The translations under genes and the position numbers were made by a program. The notes below the pieces were generated by a model, which ran no database searches, was not told the origin of the DNA, and worked only from the letters and a program-made list of their open reading frames with translations. From assembly GCF_900184035.1 (NCBI RefSeq), contig NZ_FXWP01000010.1:415144-479143 (forward strand): a stretch of DNA of 64,000 nt, read 5' to 3'. The stretch comes from Kosakonia pseudosacchari. GTDB lineage: Bacteria > Pseudomonadota > Gammaproteobacteria > Enterobacterales > Enterobacteriaceae. Shown here one piece after another: positions 19,700-29,953 of this stretch. Every line of letters starts with the position of its first letter. Position 1 is the first letter of the stretch.

Positions 19700-20500
19700 T
19701 TATTTCACCTGCGCAAGGGCAGTGCAGAGTTGTTGAGCGGCGAGGATAATACGCGGGCTTGCCCGTTCAAACCAGTCACCGTGCAGAGAAATAATCGGTA
19801 CATTGAGCTGGTTTCGCCAGAACTGTTCGATTCGCGGGATCTCTTTTTCATCACCTGCCACCACAATCGCCTGCGGCTGGCGCGCCAGCACCTGTTCACG
19901 GCTCACTTGTGGCCACGGTACGCGGCTGGCGGCAAAGATATTTTCCCCTCCGCACAACTCCAGCACCTGGTTTTGAATCGAGCCTTTTCCGCTGGTAAAC
20001 AGCGGCTGCGCGCCAAATTGCAGGAACACACGCTTTTTCGGCAGGCTGGCGTAGCGGGTTTTCAATTCGTGGTACTGAGAAAGCAGCTTCTGCGCCGCTT
20101 GTTCTGCCTGCTGCGGATGCGGGCTGTATGCTTTGAGCTTACGCAGCGTCTCGATGACCTGCTCAATGGTGATCGCATCAACCCACATCACGGTGATACC
20201 GAACTGCTTGAGCTGATTTACCTGGCGTTCGGTATTGCCGCCGCGCCAGGCCAGTACCAGATCCGGTTTCAGCGCGACAATACGTTCCAGATTGATCCCT
20301 TGCCAGCTTGCCACCTGCTCAATTTTCGCGGCTTGTGGCGGGTAGTCGGAATAGCTGCTGACGCCGACAGGGGTAATGCCCGCAGCGAAAAGCAGTTCAG
20401 TATTGGCTGGCGAAAGTGAGATAACACGCGGTGCGGCGAAAATCCACGCCGGAAGCAGAATAAGCAGGGCGGCAAGCGCCCTGAAAAGAGAGTTAGCCAC
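19700..20500 (-). CDS. btuF: Periplasmic vitamin B12-binding protein
   Basis: BtuF captures cobalamin in the periplasm and docks on the BtuCD transporter, which is encoded elsewhere. It has a signal peptide (cleavage near IFAAP) and the class III binding fold with SYSDYPPQA and W-R-G-G-N surface motifs. I chose GTG at 20500, which gives 266 aa (E. coli length). An upstream ATG at 20527 lies inside mtn and adds unrelated residues. The GTG overlaps the end of mtn by 8 nt (GTGGCTAA), so it is translationally coupled. Confidence 0.94.
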   Translation of the reverse strand: MANSLFRALAALLILLPAWIFAAPRVISLSPANTELLFAAGITPVGVSSYSDYPPQAAKIEQVASWQGINLERIVALKPDLVLAWRGGNTERQVNQLKQFGITVMWVDAITIEQVIETLRKLKAYSPHPQQAEQAAQKLLSQYHELKTRYASLPKKRVFLQFGAQPLFTSGKGSIQNQVLELCGGENIFAASRVPWPQVSREQVLARQPQAIVVAGDEKEIPRIEQFWRNQLNVPIISLHGDWFERASPRIILAAQQLCTALAQVK

Positions 20501-21191
20501 GCGCCAGTTTCTGCACCAGGGTTTCAACCATCAGGCTGGATTGCTTCGCAGCCACCACCAGGAATTCGTCAAAGCTCAGATGGGATTGCTGGTCCGCCAC
20601 GTCGGAAATAGCGCGGACCACCACAAACGGCACGCCAAAGTTATGGCAAACGTGCGCGATGGCGGTCGCTTCCATCTCAACGGCGATCGCTTGCGGAAAG
20701 TTGTGGCGGATTTTCGCCAGACCGTCGGCACCGTTAATAAAGGCGTCGCCACTGACGATAAGGCCGCGTACGGCGTGCAGGTTCAGCTCGCCAATGCAGG
20801 CTTCTGCTGCGGCAACCAGTTTGTCATCCGCTTTGAAACCTGCCGGGCAGCCGGGTAATTGACCAATATCATAGCCAAAGGCGGTTACGTCAGCATCGTG
20901 ATAACGCGCTTCGTCGGAAACCACGATATCGCCCACTTTCAGCGTCGCTGCAAGGCCACCGGCAGAACCGGTATTGATGATCACATCCGGCTGGCAGCGC
21001 TCCAGCAGCAGCGTCGCGCCCATGGCGGCAGCCACTTTACCAATGCCGGATTTCAGTAGCGCAACCTCTGTACCATTCAGCGTACCGGTGTAGATTTCGC
21101 TCCCGCCGACGTTCAGTGTCTGACGGTTCTCGATTTTGTCACGCAGCAGCGTAACTTCTTCTTCCATTGCACCAATAATGCCAATTTTCAT
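20493..21191 (-). CDS. mtn: 5'-methylthioadenosine/S-adenosylhomocysteine nucleosidase
   Basis: Mtn cleaves adenine from methylthioadenosine, S-adenosylhomocysteine and 5'-deoxyadenosine, recycling products of SAM enzymes and feeding autoinducer-2 synthesis through LuxS. The 232-aa length is that of E. coli. Visible catalytic residues are Glu12 (AMEEEV), Glu174 (VEMEAT) and the general acid Asp197 (ISDVAD). It is first in an mtn-btuF(-yadS) transcript, divergent from dgt across 106 bp. Confidence 0.97.
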   Translation of the reverse strand: MKIGIIGAMEEEVTLLRDKIENRQTLNVGGSEIYTGTLNGTEVALLKSGIGKVAAAMGATLLLERCQPDVIINTGSAGGLAATLKVGDIVVSDEARYHDADVTAFGYDIGQLPGCPAGFKADDKLVAAAEACIGELNLHAVRGLIVSGDAFINGADGLAKIRHNFPQAIAVEMEATAIAHVCHNFGVPFVVVRAISDVADQQSHLSFDEFLVVAAKQSSLMVETLVQKLARG

Positions 21192-21297
21192 GGAGATACT
21201 CGCTAATGTGATAAGACAGGATTACGTTTTCAGGGCATAGTCTATCATGGCATACACAATTGCATGATATCCCGTGACGCTAAGCACAGGAGAGGAA

Positions 21298-22812
21298 ATG
21301 GCAGAGATCGACTTTCGCAACAAGATAAACTGGCGCCGCCGCTACCGTTCACCGCAGGGTGTAAAAACCGAACGTGAAATACTGCGCATCTTTGAAAGCG
21401 ATCGTGGGCGCATTATCAACTCTGCCGCTATCCGACGTTTGCAGCAAAAAACCCAGGTCTTCCCGCTGGAGCGTAACGCGGCGGTGCGTACGCGTTTGAC
21501 GCATTCGCTGGAAGTTCAGCAAGTGGGGCGTTATATCGCCAAAGAGATTTTGAGCCGCCTGAAAGAGCAGCGCCTGCTGGAAACCTACGGTCTGGATGAG
21601 TTGACCGGGCCGTTTGAAAGTATCGTTGAGATGGCGTGCCTGATGCATGATATCGGCAACCCGCCGTTTGGCCATTTTGGTGAAGCGGCAATCAATGACT
21701 GGTTTCGCCAGCGCCTGGCGCCGGATGATGCGGTGAGCCAACCGCTCTCGGATGATCGCTGCGAAGTGGTGGCGCTTAAATTGCGCGAGGGCGAAGACAC
21801 ACTGAATGCGTTACGCCGGAAAGTGCGCCATGATTTAAGCCATTTTGAAGGTAACGCCCAGGGGATCCGCCTGGTTCACACATTAATGCGTATGAACCTG
21901 ACCTGGGCGCAGGTCGGCTGTATTTTAAAATATACGCGCCCGGCGTGGTGGATTGGTGAGCCGCCGGCATCACACAGCTATTTAATGAAAAAACCGGGTT
22001 ACTATTTTTCTGAAGAAGCCTATGTAGAACGGCTGCGTAAAGAATTAAACCTCGATACTTACAGCCGCTTTCCGCTGACGTGGATAATGGAAGCGGCGGA
22101 TGATATTTCCTATTGCGTGGCGGATTTAGAAGATGCGGTAGAAAAACGGATATTTAGCGCAGAACAACTTTATCAGCATCTTTATGACGCCTGGGGGCAG
22201 CATGAAAAAGGATCGTTGTTTGCTCAGGTTGTTGAAAACGCGTGGGAGAAATCACGCGCTAATTCGATGAGTCGCAGCGCGGAAGATCAATTTTTCATGT
22301 ATCTGCGCGTCAATACGCTGAATAAACTGGTGCCGTACGCGGCACAGCGTTTTATTGATAACTTGCCGCAGATTTTCAGCGGCGAATTCAATCATGCGTT
22401 ACTGGAAGATGAAAGCGGCTTTAGTCAGCTACTTGAATTATATAAAAATGTCGCCATAAAACAGGTGTTCAGCCATCCCGACGTTGAGCAGCTGGAATTA
22501 CAAGGCTATCGCGTCATCAGTGGTTTGCTGGATATTTATCGTCCGCTGTTACAATTATCAACGGCGGATTTTGCCGAGCTGGTGGAAAAAGAGCGTTTGC
22601 GTCGTTTTCCGATTGAATCGCGCCTGTTTCAAAAACTTTCGACGCGCCACCGGCTAGCCTATGTTGAGGCGGTGAGCAAATTATCGCCCGACGCGGCAGA
22701 GTATCCGGTGCTGGAGTATTATCATCGTTGTCGATTAATTCAGGATTATATCAGCGGGATGACGGATTTATATTCATGGGATGAATATCGTCGTTTGATG
22801 GCGGTGGAATAA
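21298..22812 (+). CDS. dgt: Deoxyguanosinetriphosphate triphosphohydrolase
   Basis: Dgt is an HD-domain enzyme that hydrolyses dGTP to deoxyguanosine and triphosphate, lowering dGTP pools and affecting mutation rate and phage defence. The metal ligands are visible in LTHS (first His), [15 protein letters not shown] (HD pair) and EAADDISY (last Asp). I chose ATG 21298 (MAEIDFRN, 504 aa against 505 in E. coli), which follows AGGAGAGGAA. An ATG 8 codons upstream lacks homology. It is single, with divergent mtn upstream and degP 133 nt downstream. Confidence 0.96.
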   Translation: MAEIDFRNKINWRRRYRSPQGVKTEREILRIFESDRGRIINSAAIRRLQQKTQVFPLERNAAVRTRLTHSLEVQQVGRYIAKEILSRLKEQRLLETYGLDELTGPFESIVEMACLMHDIGNPPFGHFGEAAINDWFRQRLAPDDAVSQPLSDDRCEVVALKLREGEDTLNALRRKVRHDLSHFEGNAQGIRLVHTLMRMNLTWAQVGCILKYTRPAWWIGEPPASHSYLMKKPGYYFSEEAYVERLRKELNLDTYSRFPLTWIMEAADDISYCVADLEDAVEKRIFSAEQLYQHLYDAWGQHEKGSLFAQVVENAWEKSRANSMSRSAEDQFFMYLRVNTLNKLVPYAAQRFIDNLPQIFSGEFNHALLEDESGFSQLLELYKNVAIKQVFSHPDVEQLELQGYRVISGLLDIYRPLLQLSTADFAELVEKERLRRFPIESRLFQKLSTRHRLAYVEAVSKLSPDAAEYPVLEYYHRCRLIQDYISGMTDLYSWDEYRRLMAVE

Positions 22813-22871
22813 CGCCGTTGAATTGTAAAGAACGACAATAAATTTTTACTTTTTCCAGACACTTAATACCT

Positions 22872-22898
22872 GAACTTCACGCTATAAATCGACTCTGA
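22872..22898 (+). promoter_or_regulatory. Sigma-E promoter of degP
   Basis: GAACTT (22872-22877) and TCTGA (22894-22898) are spaced 16 bp, the canonical RpoE layout. It lies 48 bp before the degP ATG. A GTAAA at 22825-22829 upstream could be half of a CpxR site, but the second half is not clear. Confidence 0.88.
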
Positions 22899-22945
22899 GT
22901 GACACATACACAGCAGTTTGCGTTAATCGGTAAAGAGTGAGAGAC

Positions 22946-24382
22946 ATGAAAAAAACCACGTTAGCAATGAGTGCACTGGCTTTAAGTTTAAGTTTGGCGC
23001 TGTCTCCTCTGTCGGCTATGGCAGCGGAAACGGCATCGTCCACGGCCACGACATCGCAGCAAATGCCTAGCCTCGCGCCGATGCTGGAAAAAGTGATGCC
23101 ATCAGTGGTGAGTATCAATGTTGAAGGCAGCACCACGGTAAACACACCGCGTATGCCGCGCAACTTCCAGCAGTTCTTTGGTGATAATTCACCGTTCTGC
23201 CAGGATGGTTCCCCGTTCCAGAGTTCGCCGTTCTGTCAGGGCGGCGGCGCACCGGGCGGGCAGGGCGATAGCCAGCAGCAGAAATTTATGGCGCTGGGTT
23301 CCGGCGTAATCATTGATGCCGCGAAAGGCTATGTGGTGACCAACAACCACGTGGTCGATAACGCTACCACCATCAAAGTGCAGCTGAGTGACGGGCGTAA
23401 ATTTGACGCCAAAGTGGTGGGTAAAGACCCGCGTTCCGACATTGCGCTGATTCAGATTCAGGATCCGAAAAACCTGACGGCGATTAAACTGGCGGATTCC
23501 GATGCGCTGCGCGTGGGGGATTACACCGTGGCGATTGGTAACCCGTTTGGCCTCGGTGAAACGGTGACGTCCGGGATTGTCTCCGCGCTGGGGCGCAGCG
23601 GCCTGAATGCGGAAAACTACGAAAACTTTATTCAGACGGATGCCGCGATTAACCGCGGTAACTCCGGCGGCGCGCTGGTGAACCTGAATGGTGAACTGAT
23701 CGGTATTAACACCGCGATCCTCGCACCGGATGGCGGCAACATTGGTATCGGTTTTGCCATCCCAAGTAACATGGTGAAAAACCTCACCGGGCAGATGGTC
23801 GAGTTCGGCCAGGTTCGTCGTGGTGAACTGGGTATTATGGGAACCGAACTGAACTCTGAGCTGGCGAAAGCGATGAAGGTCGATGCGCAGCGCGGGGCGT
23901 TTGTCAGCCAGGTCATGCCGAATTCTGCCGCCGCGAAAGCCGGTGTGAAAGCAGGGGATGTGATCACCTCGCTTAACGGTAAACCGATTAGCAGCTTTGC
24001 CGCGCTGCGTGCGGAAGTCGGTTCAATGCCGATCGGCAGCAAAGTCGCACTTGGCCTGCTGCGCGATGGCAAACCGGTGAACATTACGCTTGAGTTGCAG
24101 CAAAGCAGCCAGAATCAGGTTGATTCCAGCACCATCTTCAGCGGTATTGAAGGTGCGGAGATGAGCAACAAAGGCAAAGATGGCGGCGTGGTGGTTAATT
24201 CGGTGAAAGCCAATACCCCGGCGGCACAGATTGGCCTGAAAAAAGGCGATGTGATTGTCGGCGCGAACCAGCAGCCGGTGAAAAATATCGCCGAGTTGCG
24301 CAAAATCCTCGACAGTAAACCTTCTGTGCTGGCGTTGAACATTCAGCGCGGTGACACCTCTATCTACCTGCTGATGCAGTAA
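22946..24382 (+). CDS. degP: Periplasmic serine endoprotease/chaperone DegP (HtrA, protease Do)
   Basis: DegP degrades or refolds misfolded envelope proteins. After a signal peptide (cleavage at AMAA, residue 26) come the trypsin-like domain and two PDZ domains (about 285-380 and 390-478). The catalytic triad is His135 (NNHVV), Asp165 (SDIAL) and Ser240 (GNSGG) in precursor numbering. The LA loop has the expected cysteine pair (PFCQ...PFCQ) and a Gly/Gln stretch. It is 478 aa against 474 in E. coli; the extra residues fall in the mature N-terminus and the LA loop. The start is MKKTTLAM at 22946. A sigma-E promoter precedes it. Confidence 0.97.
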   Translation: MKKTTLAMSALALSLSLALSPLSAMAAETASSTATTSQQMPSLAPMLEKVMPSVVSINVEGSTTVNTPRMPRNFQQFFGDNSPFCQDGSPFQSSPFCQGGGAPGGQGDSQQQKFMALGSGVIIDAAKGYVVTNNHVVDNATTIKVQLSDGRKFDAKVVGKDPRSDIALIQIQDPKNLTAIKLADSDALRVGDYTVAIGNPFGLGETVTSGIVSALGRSGLNAENYENFIQTDAAINRGNSGGALVNLNGELIGINTAILAPDGGNIGIGFAIPSNMVKNLTGQMVEFGQVRRGELGIMGTELNSELAKAMKVDAQRGAFVSQVMPNSAAAKAGVKAGDVITSLNGKPISSFAALRAEVGSMPIGSKVALGLLRDGKPVNITLELQQSSQNQVDSSTIFSGIEGAEMSNKGKDGGVVVNSVKANTPAAQIGLKKGDVIVGANQQPVKNIAELRKILDSKPSVLALNIQRGDTSIYLLMQ

Positions 24383-24393
24383 TCCGCTCTACA

Positions 24394-24424
24394 CCCTCTT
24401 CCCTGACGACGGGAAGAGGGCCTT
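24394..24424 (+). terminator. Hairpin after degP
   Basis: CCCTCTTCCC (24394-24403) and GGGAAGAGGG (24411-24420) form a 10-bp stem with a TGACGAC loop, followed by CCTTTCCT, a weak T tract. It is the likely degP terminator, and its sequence resembles the hairpins at 15700 and 26236. Confidence 0.75.
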
Positions 24425-24542
24425 TCCTCTGTTTTGTGAAGCCTTCCACAACTCCATACTTCTGAATGCCGCTTTGTGCAATTGCACAGTGCGTACGGTA
24501 ATTATCTTCCCTATGCTTGGGCTCTGCACACGGGAGGGTTAC

Positions 24543-25700
24543 ATGGCTGGCTGGCATCTTGATACCAAAATGGCACAGGATATCGTGGCGCGCACGATGC
24601 GTATCATCGATACGAACATTAACGTGATGGATGCACGGGGCCGTATCATTGGTAGCGGTGACCGCGAACGAATTGGTGAATTGCACGAAGGGGCGCTACT
24701 GGTGCTCTCGCAAGGGCGCGTGGTGGATATCGACGATGCGGTTGCCCGCCATCTGCACGGCGTGCGCCAGGGCATCAACCTGCCGTTACGTCTTGAAGGG
24801 GAAATCGTGGGTGTTATTGGCCTGACGGGTGAACCTGAGACGTTACGCAAATATGGCGAATTAGTCTGCATGACCGCCGAGATGATGCTGGAACAATCTC
24901 GTCTGATGCATCTGTTGGCGCAGGACAGCCGTCTGCGCGAAGAACTGGTCATGAACCTGATCCAGGCGGAAGAGCACACGCCTGCTCTGACCGAATGGGC
25001 GCAGCGTTTAGGTATTGATTTAAACCAGCCGCGCGTGGTGGCAGTGGTGGAAGTGGACAGCGGTCAGTTGGGCGTAGACAGCGCCATGGCTGAGTTACAG
25101 CAACTGCAAAATGCCCTTACCACACCCGAGCGCAACAACCTGATTGCTATTGTTTCGCTGACCGAAATGGTCGTGCTGAAACCAGCGCTTAACCAGTTTG
25201 GTCGCTGGGATGCGGAAGATCATCGCAAGCGGGTGGAGCAGCTGATCACGCGTATGAAAGAGAACGGCCAGCTGCGTTTTCGCGTCGCGCTGGGCAATTA
25301 TTTCACCGGTCCTGGCAGCATTGCCCGTTCTTACCGTACCGCACGCACCACCATGATGGTGGGTAAACAGCGTATGCCGGAAAGCCGTAGCTATTTTTAC
25401 CAGGATTTGATGTTACCGGTGTTGCTCGACAGCTTACGCGGCGGTTGGCAGGCCAACGAGCTGGCACGACCATTGTCACGTTTAAAAGCGATGGATAATA
25501 ACGGCCTGTTGCGTCGCACGCTGGCAGCATGGTTTCGCCATAATGTGCAGCCACTGGCAACATCTAAAGCGCTGTTTATTCATCGCAATACGCTGGAGTA
25601 TCGTTTGAACCGGATCTCGGAACTGACCGGGCTGGATTTGGGGAACTTCGATGATCGGTTGCTGCTGTATGTGGCGCTGCAGTTAGACGAACAACATTAA
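24543..25700 (+). CDS. cdaR: Carbohydrate diacid regulator CdaR
   Basis: CdaR activates genes for uptake and use of glucarate, galactarate and glycerate in E. coli. The 385-aa protein has an N-terminal sugar-diacid recognition domain (about 1-135), a central region and a C-terminal PucR-type helix-turn-helix (FIHRNTLEYRLNRISELTG). Start ATG 24543 follows GGGAGG; the frame reaches back to 24474 without homology. It is a single gene, convergent with yaeH. Its target operons (gud, gar) are not in the window. Confidence 0.95.
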   Translation: MAGWHLDTKMAQDIVARTMRIIDTNINVMDARGRIIGSGDRERIGELHEGALLVLSQGRVVDIDDAVARHLHGVRQGINLPLRLEGEIVGVIGLTGEPETLRKYGELVCMTAEMMLEQSRLMHLLAQDSRLREELVMNLIQAEEHTPALTEWAQRLGIDLNQPRVVAVVEVDSGQLGVDSAMAELQQLQNALTTPERNNLIAIVSLTEMVVLKPALNQFGRWDAEDHRKRVEQLITRMKENGQLRFRVALGNYFTGPGSIARSYRTARTTMMVGKQRMPESRSYFYQDLMLPVLLDSLRGGWQANELARPLSRLKAMDNNGLLRRTLAAWFRHNVQPLATSKALFIHRNTLEYRLNRISELTGLDLGNFDDRLLLYVALQLDEQH

Positions 25701-25708
25701 AAATGATG

Positions 25709-25735
25709 TTGTGCCGGGTAGTGAGCCCGGCACAA
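25709..25735. terminator. Perfect inverted repeat between convergent cdaR and yaeH
   Basis: TTGTGCCGGG (25709-25718) and CCCGGCACAA (25726-25735) form a perfect 10-bp stem with a TAGTGAG loop. There is no T tract on either side, so it may stop transcripts from both sides weakly or protect 3' ends. Confidence 0.6.
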
Positions 25736-25753
25736 TGCGATAGACCCCGCGTT

Positions 25754-26143
25754 TTACTTCCCGCGTGTCAGCTTTTCAAGATCGGATTCGATTTCGTTGA
25801 TCTTGTTGGTAACAACACTTTCCAGGTGGCGCAGATCGTCCAGGATCTTACGTTTCAGATCCACTTCCGTGCGATCGCGCTGGCAGATTTGATCCAATTC
25901 ATCAATCACATAGCGCAGGTTCGGGCTGATTTCCTGCACCTCTTTATACCCCTGACCGACACCGTCGGCGACAACAGTTTTACGCTGGCGTGGGTATTTG
26001 AATTTGACGCTCTTGGCAAAAAACTCGCCTTTATCCTTATGAAAATAGATTTTCAGAATATCGTTATTGGCTTCCTGGCGGAGGCTATAGCGATCGATTT
26101 CATCGGGATTGGTGATGCCTAAACTTTTCAGATTATCGTACAT
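25754..26143 (-). CDS. yaeH: UPF0325 family protein YaeH
   Basis: This 129-aa soluble protein of unknown function matches the UPF0325 family along its full length (128 aa in E. coli). It is charged, with a predicted helical C-terminus ([21 protein letters not shown]) that could form a coiled coil, and has no signal peptide or recognised catalytic motif. It lies downstream of dapD in the same direction. In E. coli yaeI lies between them, but here only 121 bp separate them. Confidence 0.9.
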   Translation of the reverse strand: MYDNLKSLGITNPDEIDRYSLRQEANNDILKIYFHKDKGEFFAKSVKFKYPRQRKTVVADGVGQGYKEVQEISPNLRYVIDELDQICQRDRTEVDLKRKILDDLRHLESVVTNKINEIESDLEKLTRGK

Positions 26144-26235
26144 AGCGGTACCCTTAAGCTCAACATAACCTATGAATAATTAACGAAAAAATCTATTTTT
26201 TCCACCTGCGAATGCAAAAAAGGCGGGATATATCA

Positions 26236-26258
26236 CCCTCTTCCTGGCAGGAAGAGGG
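26236..26258 (-). terminator. Hairpin after dapD
   Basis: CCCTCTTCC (26236-26244) and GGAAGAGGG (26250-26258) form a 9-bp stem with a 5-nt loop, 6 nt beyond the dapD stop on the minus strand. The T tract is poor. It may act as the terminator or a 3'-end stabiliser. Confidence 0.65.
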
Positions 26259-26264
26259 ACCGAC

Positions 26265-27089
26265 TTAGTCGATGGTACGCAGCAGTTCGTTAATACCTAC
26301 TTTGCCGCGCGTTTTCGCATCCACTTTTTTCACGATTACCGCGCAATACAGGCTGTATTTGCCATCTTTAGACGGCAGGTTGCCGGAAACAACCACTGAG
26401 CCTGCCGGTACGCGGCCATAATGCACTTCGCCGGTTTCACGATCGTAAATACGCGTGCTCTGACCGATGTACACACCCATCGAGATGACAGAACCTTCTT
26501 CAACGATAACACCTTCCACCACTTCAGAACGTGCGCCGATAAAGCAGTTATCTTCAATGATAGTCGGGTTTGCCTGCAGTGGTTCCAGAACGCCGCCAAT
26601 ACCTACGCCACCGGAAAGGTGAACGTTTTTACCGATCTGCGCACAAGAGCCGACGGTCGCCCAGGTATCCACCATGGTGCCTTCATCAACATAAGCGCCG
26701 ATATTGACATAAGACGGCATCAGCACGGTATTGCGGGCGATAAACGCACCCTGGCGCACTGCTGCTGGCGGCACTACGCGGAAACCTTCTTTCTGGAAAC
26801 GCGCTTCGTCGTAGTCGGCGAATTTCATCGGGACTTTGTCGAAGTAGCGGCTTTCCGCACCGTCGATAACCTGGTTATCGTTAATGCGGAAAGAGAGCAG
26901 AACCGCTTTCTTCAGCCACTGGTGAGTGACCCACTGGCCATCGATTTTTTCTGCGACGCGAAGTGCGCCGGAATCGAGCAGGGCAATAACCTGATTCACC
27001 GCTTCACGGGTAACGGTATCGGCATTTGCCGGGGTGATCTCTGCGCGACGCTCGAAAGCGGCTTCAATAACGTTCTGTAACTGCTGCAT
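26265..27089 (-). CDS. dapD: 2,3,4,5-tetrahydropyridine-2,6-dicarboxylate N-succinyltransferase
   Basis: DapD uses succinyl-CoA in the succinylase branch of diaminopimelate and lysine synthesis. It is a left-handed beta-helix trimer: after a helical N-terminal domain of about 100 residues come hexapeptide repeats such as [15 protein letters not shown] and SGGVGIGG. The length is 274 aa, as in E. coli. It lies 32 nt downstream of glnD on the minus strand, so the two may be cotranscribed. Confidence 0.98.
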   Translation of the reverse strand: MQQLQNVIEAAFERRAEITPANADTVTREAVNQVIALLDSGALRVAEKIDGQWVTHQWLKKAVLLSFRINDNQVIDGAESRYFDKVPMKFADYDEARFQKEGFRVVPPAAVRQGAFIARNTVLMPSYVNIGAYVDEGTMVDTWATVGSCAQIGKNVHLSGGVGIGGVLEPLQANPTIIEDNCFIGARSEVVEGVIVEEGSVISMGVYIGQSTRIYDRETGEVHYGRVPAGSVVVSGNLPSKDGKYSLYCAVIVKKVDAKTRGKVGINELLRTID

Positions 27090-27121
27090 TGTTTACTCTT
27101 TCCATCTGTGTAAAAAAATAA

Positions 27122-29797
27122 TCACCCTTTATCGTTTGGATTGAGGGCCTCTGTCAACCGTTGTTGCACCTCCTTTTGCAGCGCATTATTAAGGCCACGC
27201 CGGTCGGCAGTGGCGATTATGAATAAATCTTCTACTCGCTCACCAATGGTTGTAATTCTCGCCCCGTGCAGCGAAATTCCCAGATCCGCAAACACCTGCC
27301 CGACGCGGGCAAGCAGCCCTGGCTGGTCAAGGGCAATCAATTCAAGAAACGATTTTCTGTCGGTATGGGTCGGCAGGAAATTCACTTCGGTATCGACGGT
27401 AAAGTGGCGCAATTTGGCAGGCTGGCGGCGCGGCTGCGGCGGCTGCCAGGTGTGTTGTGTAATGGCCTGTTCCAGCCCGAAACAAATTGCATCGTGGCGA
27501 TCGGCGGAGAGTGGGCTGCCGTCCGGTTCCAGCACTATAAAGGTGTCCATTGCCATACCGTCGCGTGTGGTAAAAATCTGCGCGTCGTGGACGCTCAGGT
27601 TGCGGCGATCAAGCTCGGCGCACACTGCCGCGAACAGATAGGGGCGGTCAGGGCTCCAGATAAAGATCTCCGTGCCGCCGCGCGTCGCCTGTGGGCTAAG
27701 CAAAATCATCGGTTTGCTCAGATCATGTTGCAATAAGTGCCGTGCATGCCAGGCGAGCTGGTTTGGGCTATGGCGCACAAAGTAGTTCGCCCGACAGCGT
27801 GCCCAAATCTGATGCAATTGCTCTTCATCAATGTTGTCCATACGTAACAACGCCAGCGCCTGAAGCTGGTGATGGCGCACACGCTCGCGCATGTCCGGCG
27901 TATTTTGCATGCCGCGACGCAGCTGTTTTTCAGTCGCGAAATAGAGCTCGCGCAGCAAGCTCTGCTTCCAGCTGTTCCACAGGGTTTCGTTAGTGGCACA
28001 GATATCCGCCACAGTCAGGCAGACAAGGAAGCGCAGACGGTTCTCCGTTTGTACCTCTTCGGCAAACTGCTTGATCACTTCCGGATCCTGAATATCACGG
28101 CGCTGGGCGGTGACCGACATTAACAGGTGATGGCGCACCAGCCAGGCGACAAGCTGGGTTTCGCGTGAGTTAAGCCCATGTAATTCAGCGAACTTCAGCA
28201 CATCCTGTGCGCCCAGCACGGAGTGGTCGCCGCCACGCCCTTTGGCGATATCATGGAACAGCGCTGCAATCAGGATCAGCTCCGGGTGGGTTAAACGCGG
28301 CCACAGTTCCACGCATAAAGGGTGCTTATTGCGCGTCTCTTCTTTGGCAAAACTTTCCAGCTTCAGCAACACGCGAATGGTGTGTTCATCCACGGTATAG
28401 GCGTGGAACAGGTCAAACTGCATCTGGCCAACGATGTGCGACCACTGTGGCATATAAGCCCACAACACGCTGTGGCGGTGCATCGGCAGCAGACCACGGC
28501 TGACGGCACCCGGATGGCGCAACATGCTGAGGAAAATAGAGCGCGCTTCGGCGATATAACACAGCGGCTGCGTCAGATGGCGGCGGGCGTGGCGCAAGTG
28601 GCGCAGCGTGGTGGAGTAGATGCCAGTAATGGTGCTGTTGCGCACCATAATATAGAACATGCGCAGGATGGCCTGCGGCTCACGGATAAACAGCGTTTCG
28701 TCACGCAAATCGATAAGTGAACCACGCAACTGGAACTCGTCGTCAATCGGGCGCGGTTTCTCGTCGGTGGTCAGCGCCAGAATCGCTTCATCGAAGAGCT
28801 GTAACAGCATCTGGTTCAGTTCCGCGACACGGCGGGTGACGCGGAAGAAATCCTTCATCATATGTTCGACGGGCTGGTTGCCTTCGCCGACATAATTCAG
28901 ACGCTGCGCTACGCTCAGTTGCCTGTCGAACAGAAGCCGGTTGTCGTAGCGATTCACTTCCAGATGCAGCGCGAAACGGATTCGCCAAAGCAGATGCAAA
29001 CACTCGTTCAGCTCATTGCGCTCGGCTTCAGTCAGAAAGCCAAAGCCCACCATTTCATCCAGTGAGGTGGCACCAAAGTGACGACGAGCAACCCATTGCA
29101 GGGTGTGAATATCACGCAGACCGCCGGGGCTACTTTTTATATCGGGTTCCAGATTGTAACTGGTGCCGTGATAGCGCTGGTGGCGCTCGTTTTGTTCCGC
29201 CACTTTGGCCGGGAAAAAGGTTTCCGATGGCCAGAAGTTGTCGCTAAAAATATGCTTTTGCAGTTCCAGAAACAGCGCAACGTCGCCAATCAGCAGGCGT
29301 GATTCAATTAAGTTGGTTGCGACAGTGAGATCCGATAATCCTTCCTGTAAGCACTCATCCAGCGTACGAACGCTGTGTCCCACTTCGAGTTTGACATCCC
29401 ACAGCAGCGTGAGCAGCTCGCCAATCTTTTGCGCTTGTTCGTCGGAAAGCTTGGTACGGCTGAGGATCAGTAAATCAATATCCGATAGCGGATGCAGCTC
29501 GCCGCGACCATAGCCGCCCACTGCAACCAATGCGGTATCGCTGACGTCGCCAAAACCGTACTCCAGCCATAAGCGTTGCAGAAGTTGATCAATAAATTCG
29601 GTGCGCGCTTCGATTAATTGCTCGGCTGAAATACCCGCGTCAAAGACATGCCCCAGCCACTGCTGGAACGCTTCAATATGCGTTTTGATATGTGCGCACT
29701 GGAATTGATCTTGTGACCAAACCCCTGGATATTCAGGCTGGCCGGGAAGGGTGGGTTGTACCGCGCTGACAAATTGTTCTGAAGTGATGTTGCTCAT
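27122..29797 (-). CDS. glnD: Bifunctional uridylyltransferase/uridylyl-removing enzyme GlnD
   Basis: GlnD senses glutamine and adds or removes UMP on PII proteins (GlnB, GlnK), setting nitrogen regulation. Domains in order are the nucleotidyltransferase ([15 protein letters not shown]), a helical linker, an HD domain for UMP removal ([15 protein letters not shown]) and two C-terminal ACT domains ([22 protein letters not shown]). I chose ATG 29797 (MSNITSEQ, 891 aa; E. coli 890). An ATG 12 codons upstream lacks support. The first about 35 residues differ from E. coli, while the rest is strongly conserved. Confidence 0.97.
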   Translation of the reverse strand: MSNITSEQFVSAVQPTLPGQPEYPGVWSQDQFQCAHIKTHIEAFQQWLGHVFDAGISAEQLIEARTEFIDQLLQRLWLEYGFGDVSDTALVAVGGYGRGELHPLSDIDLLILSRTKLSDEQAQKIGELLTLLWDVKLEVGHSVRTLDECLQEGLSDLTVATNLIESRLLIGDVALFLELQKHIFSDNFWPSETFFPAKVAEQNERHQRYHGTSYNLEPDIKSSPGGLRDIHTLQWVARRHFGATSLDEMVGFGFLTEAERNELNECLHLLWRIRFALHLEVNRYDNRLLFDRQLSVAQRLNYVGEGNQPVEHMMKDFFRVTRRVAELNQMLLQLFDEAILALTTDEKPRPIDDEFQLRGSLIDLRDETLFIREPQAILRMFYIMVRNSTITGIYSTTLRHLRHARRHLTQPLCYIAEARSIFLSMLRHPGAVSRGLLPMHRHSVLWAYMPQWSHIVGQMQFDLFHAYTVDEHTIRVLLKLESFAKEETRNKHPLCVELWPRLTHPELILIAALFHDIAKGRGGDHSVLGAQDVLKFAELHGLNSRETQLVAWLVRHHLLMSVTAQRRDIQDPEVIKQFAEEVQTENRLRFLVCLTVADICATNETLWNSWKQSLLRELYFATEKQLRRGMQNTPDMRERVRHHQLQALALLRMDNIDEEQLHQIWARCRANYFVRHSPNQLAWHARHLLQHDLSKPMILLSPQATRGGTEIFIWSPDRPYLFAAVCAELDRRNLSVHDAQIFTTRDGMAMDTFIVLEPDGSPLSADRHDAICFGLEQAITQHTWQPPQPRRQPAKLRHFTVDTEVNFLPTHTDRKSFLELIALDQPGLLARVGQVFADLGISLHGARITTIGERVEDLFIIATADRRGLNNALQKEVQQRLTEALNPNDKG

Positions 29798-29901
29798 TAT
29801 GGGCCACCCGTCTGGAGTGCATATGCATAGCAAAACAACTTAAAAGAGATAATGAAAAATGAAAAGTCGTTTATATGTATGACGCAGCAGGGGAGTGCGG
29901 T

Positions 29902-29929
29902 AAAAAAAACGGCCCGCAGAGCGGACCGT
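29902..29929 (-). terminator. Intrinsic terminator after map
   Basis: On the minus strand ACGGTCCGC, a TCT loop and GCGGGCCGT are followed by a run of T (29908-29902). It lies 24 nt past the map stop, before glnD. Confidence 0.92.
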
Positions 29930-29953
29930 TTAGTGCGTTTGGCAATGTCAGAA

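Noticed and set aside
22825..22850. Full CpxR box upstream of degP
   Set aside because: Only one GTAAA half is present; the second half does not fit the spacing, so I did not list it as a site.
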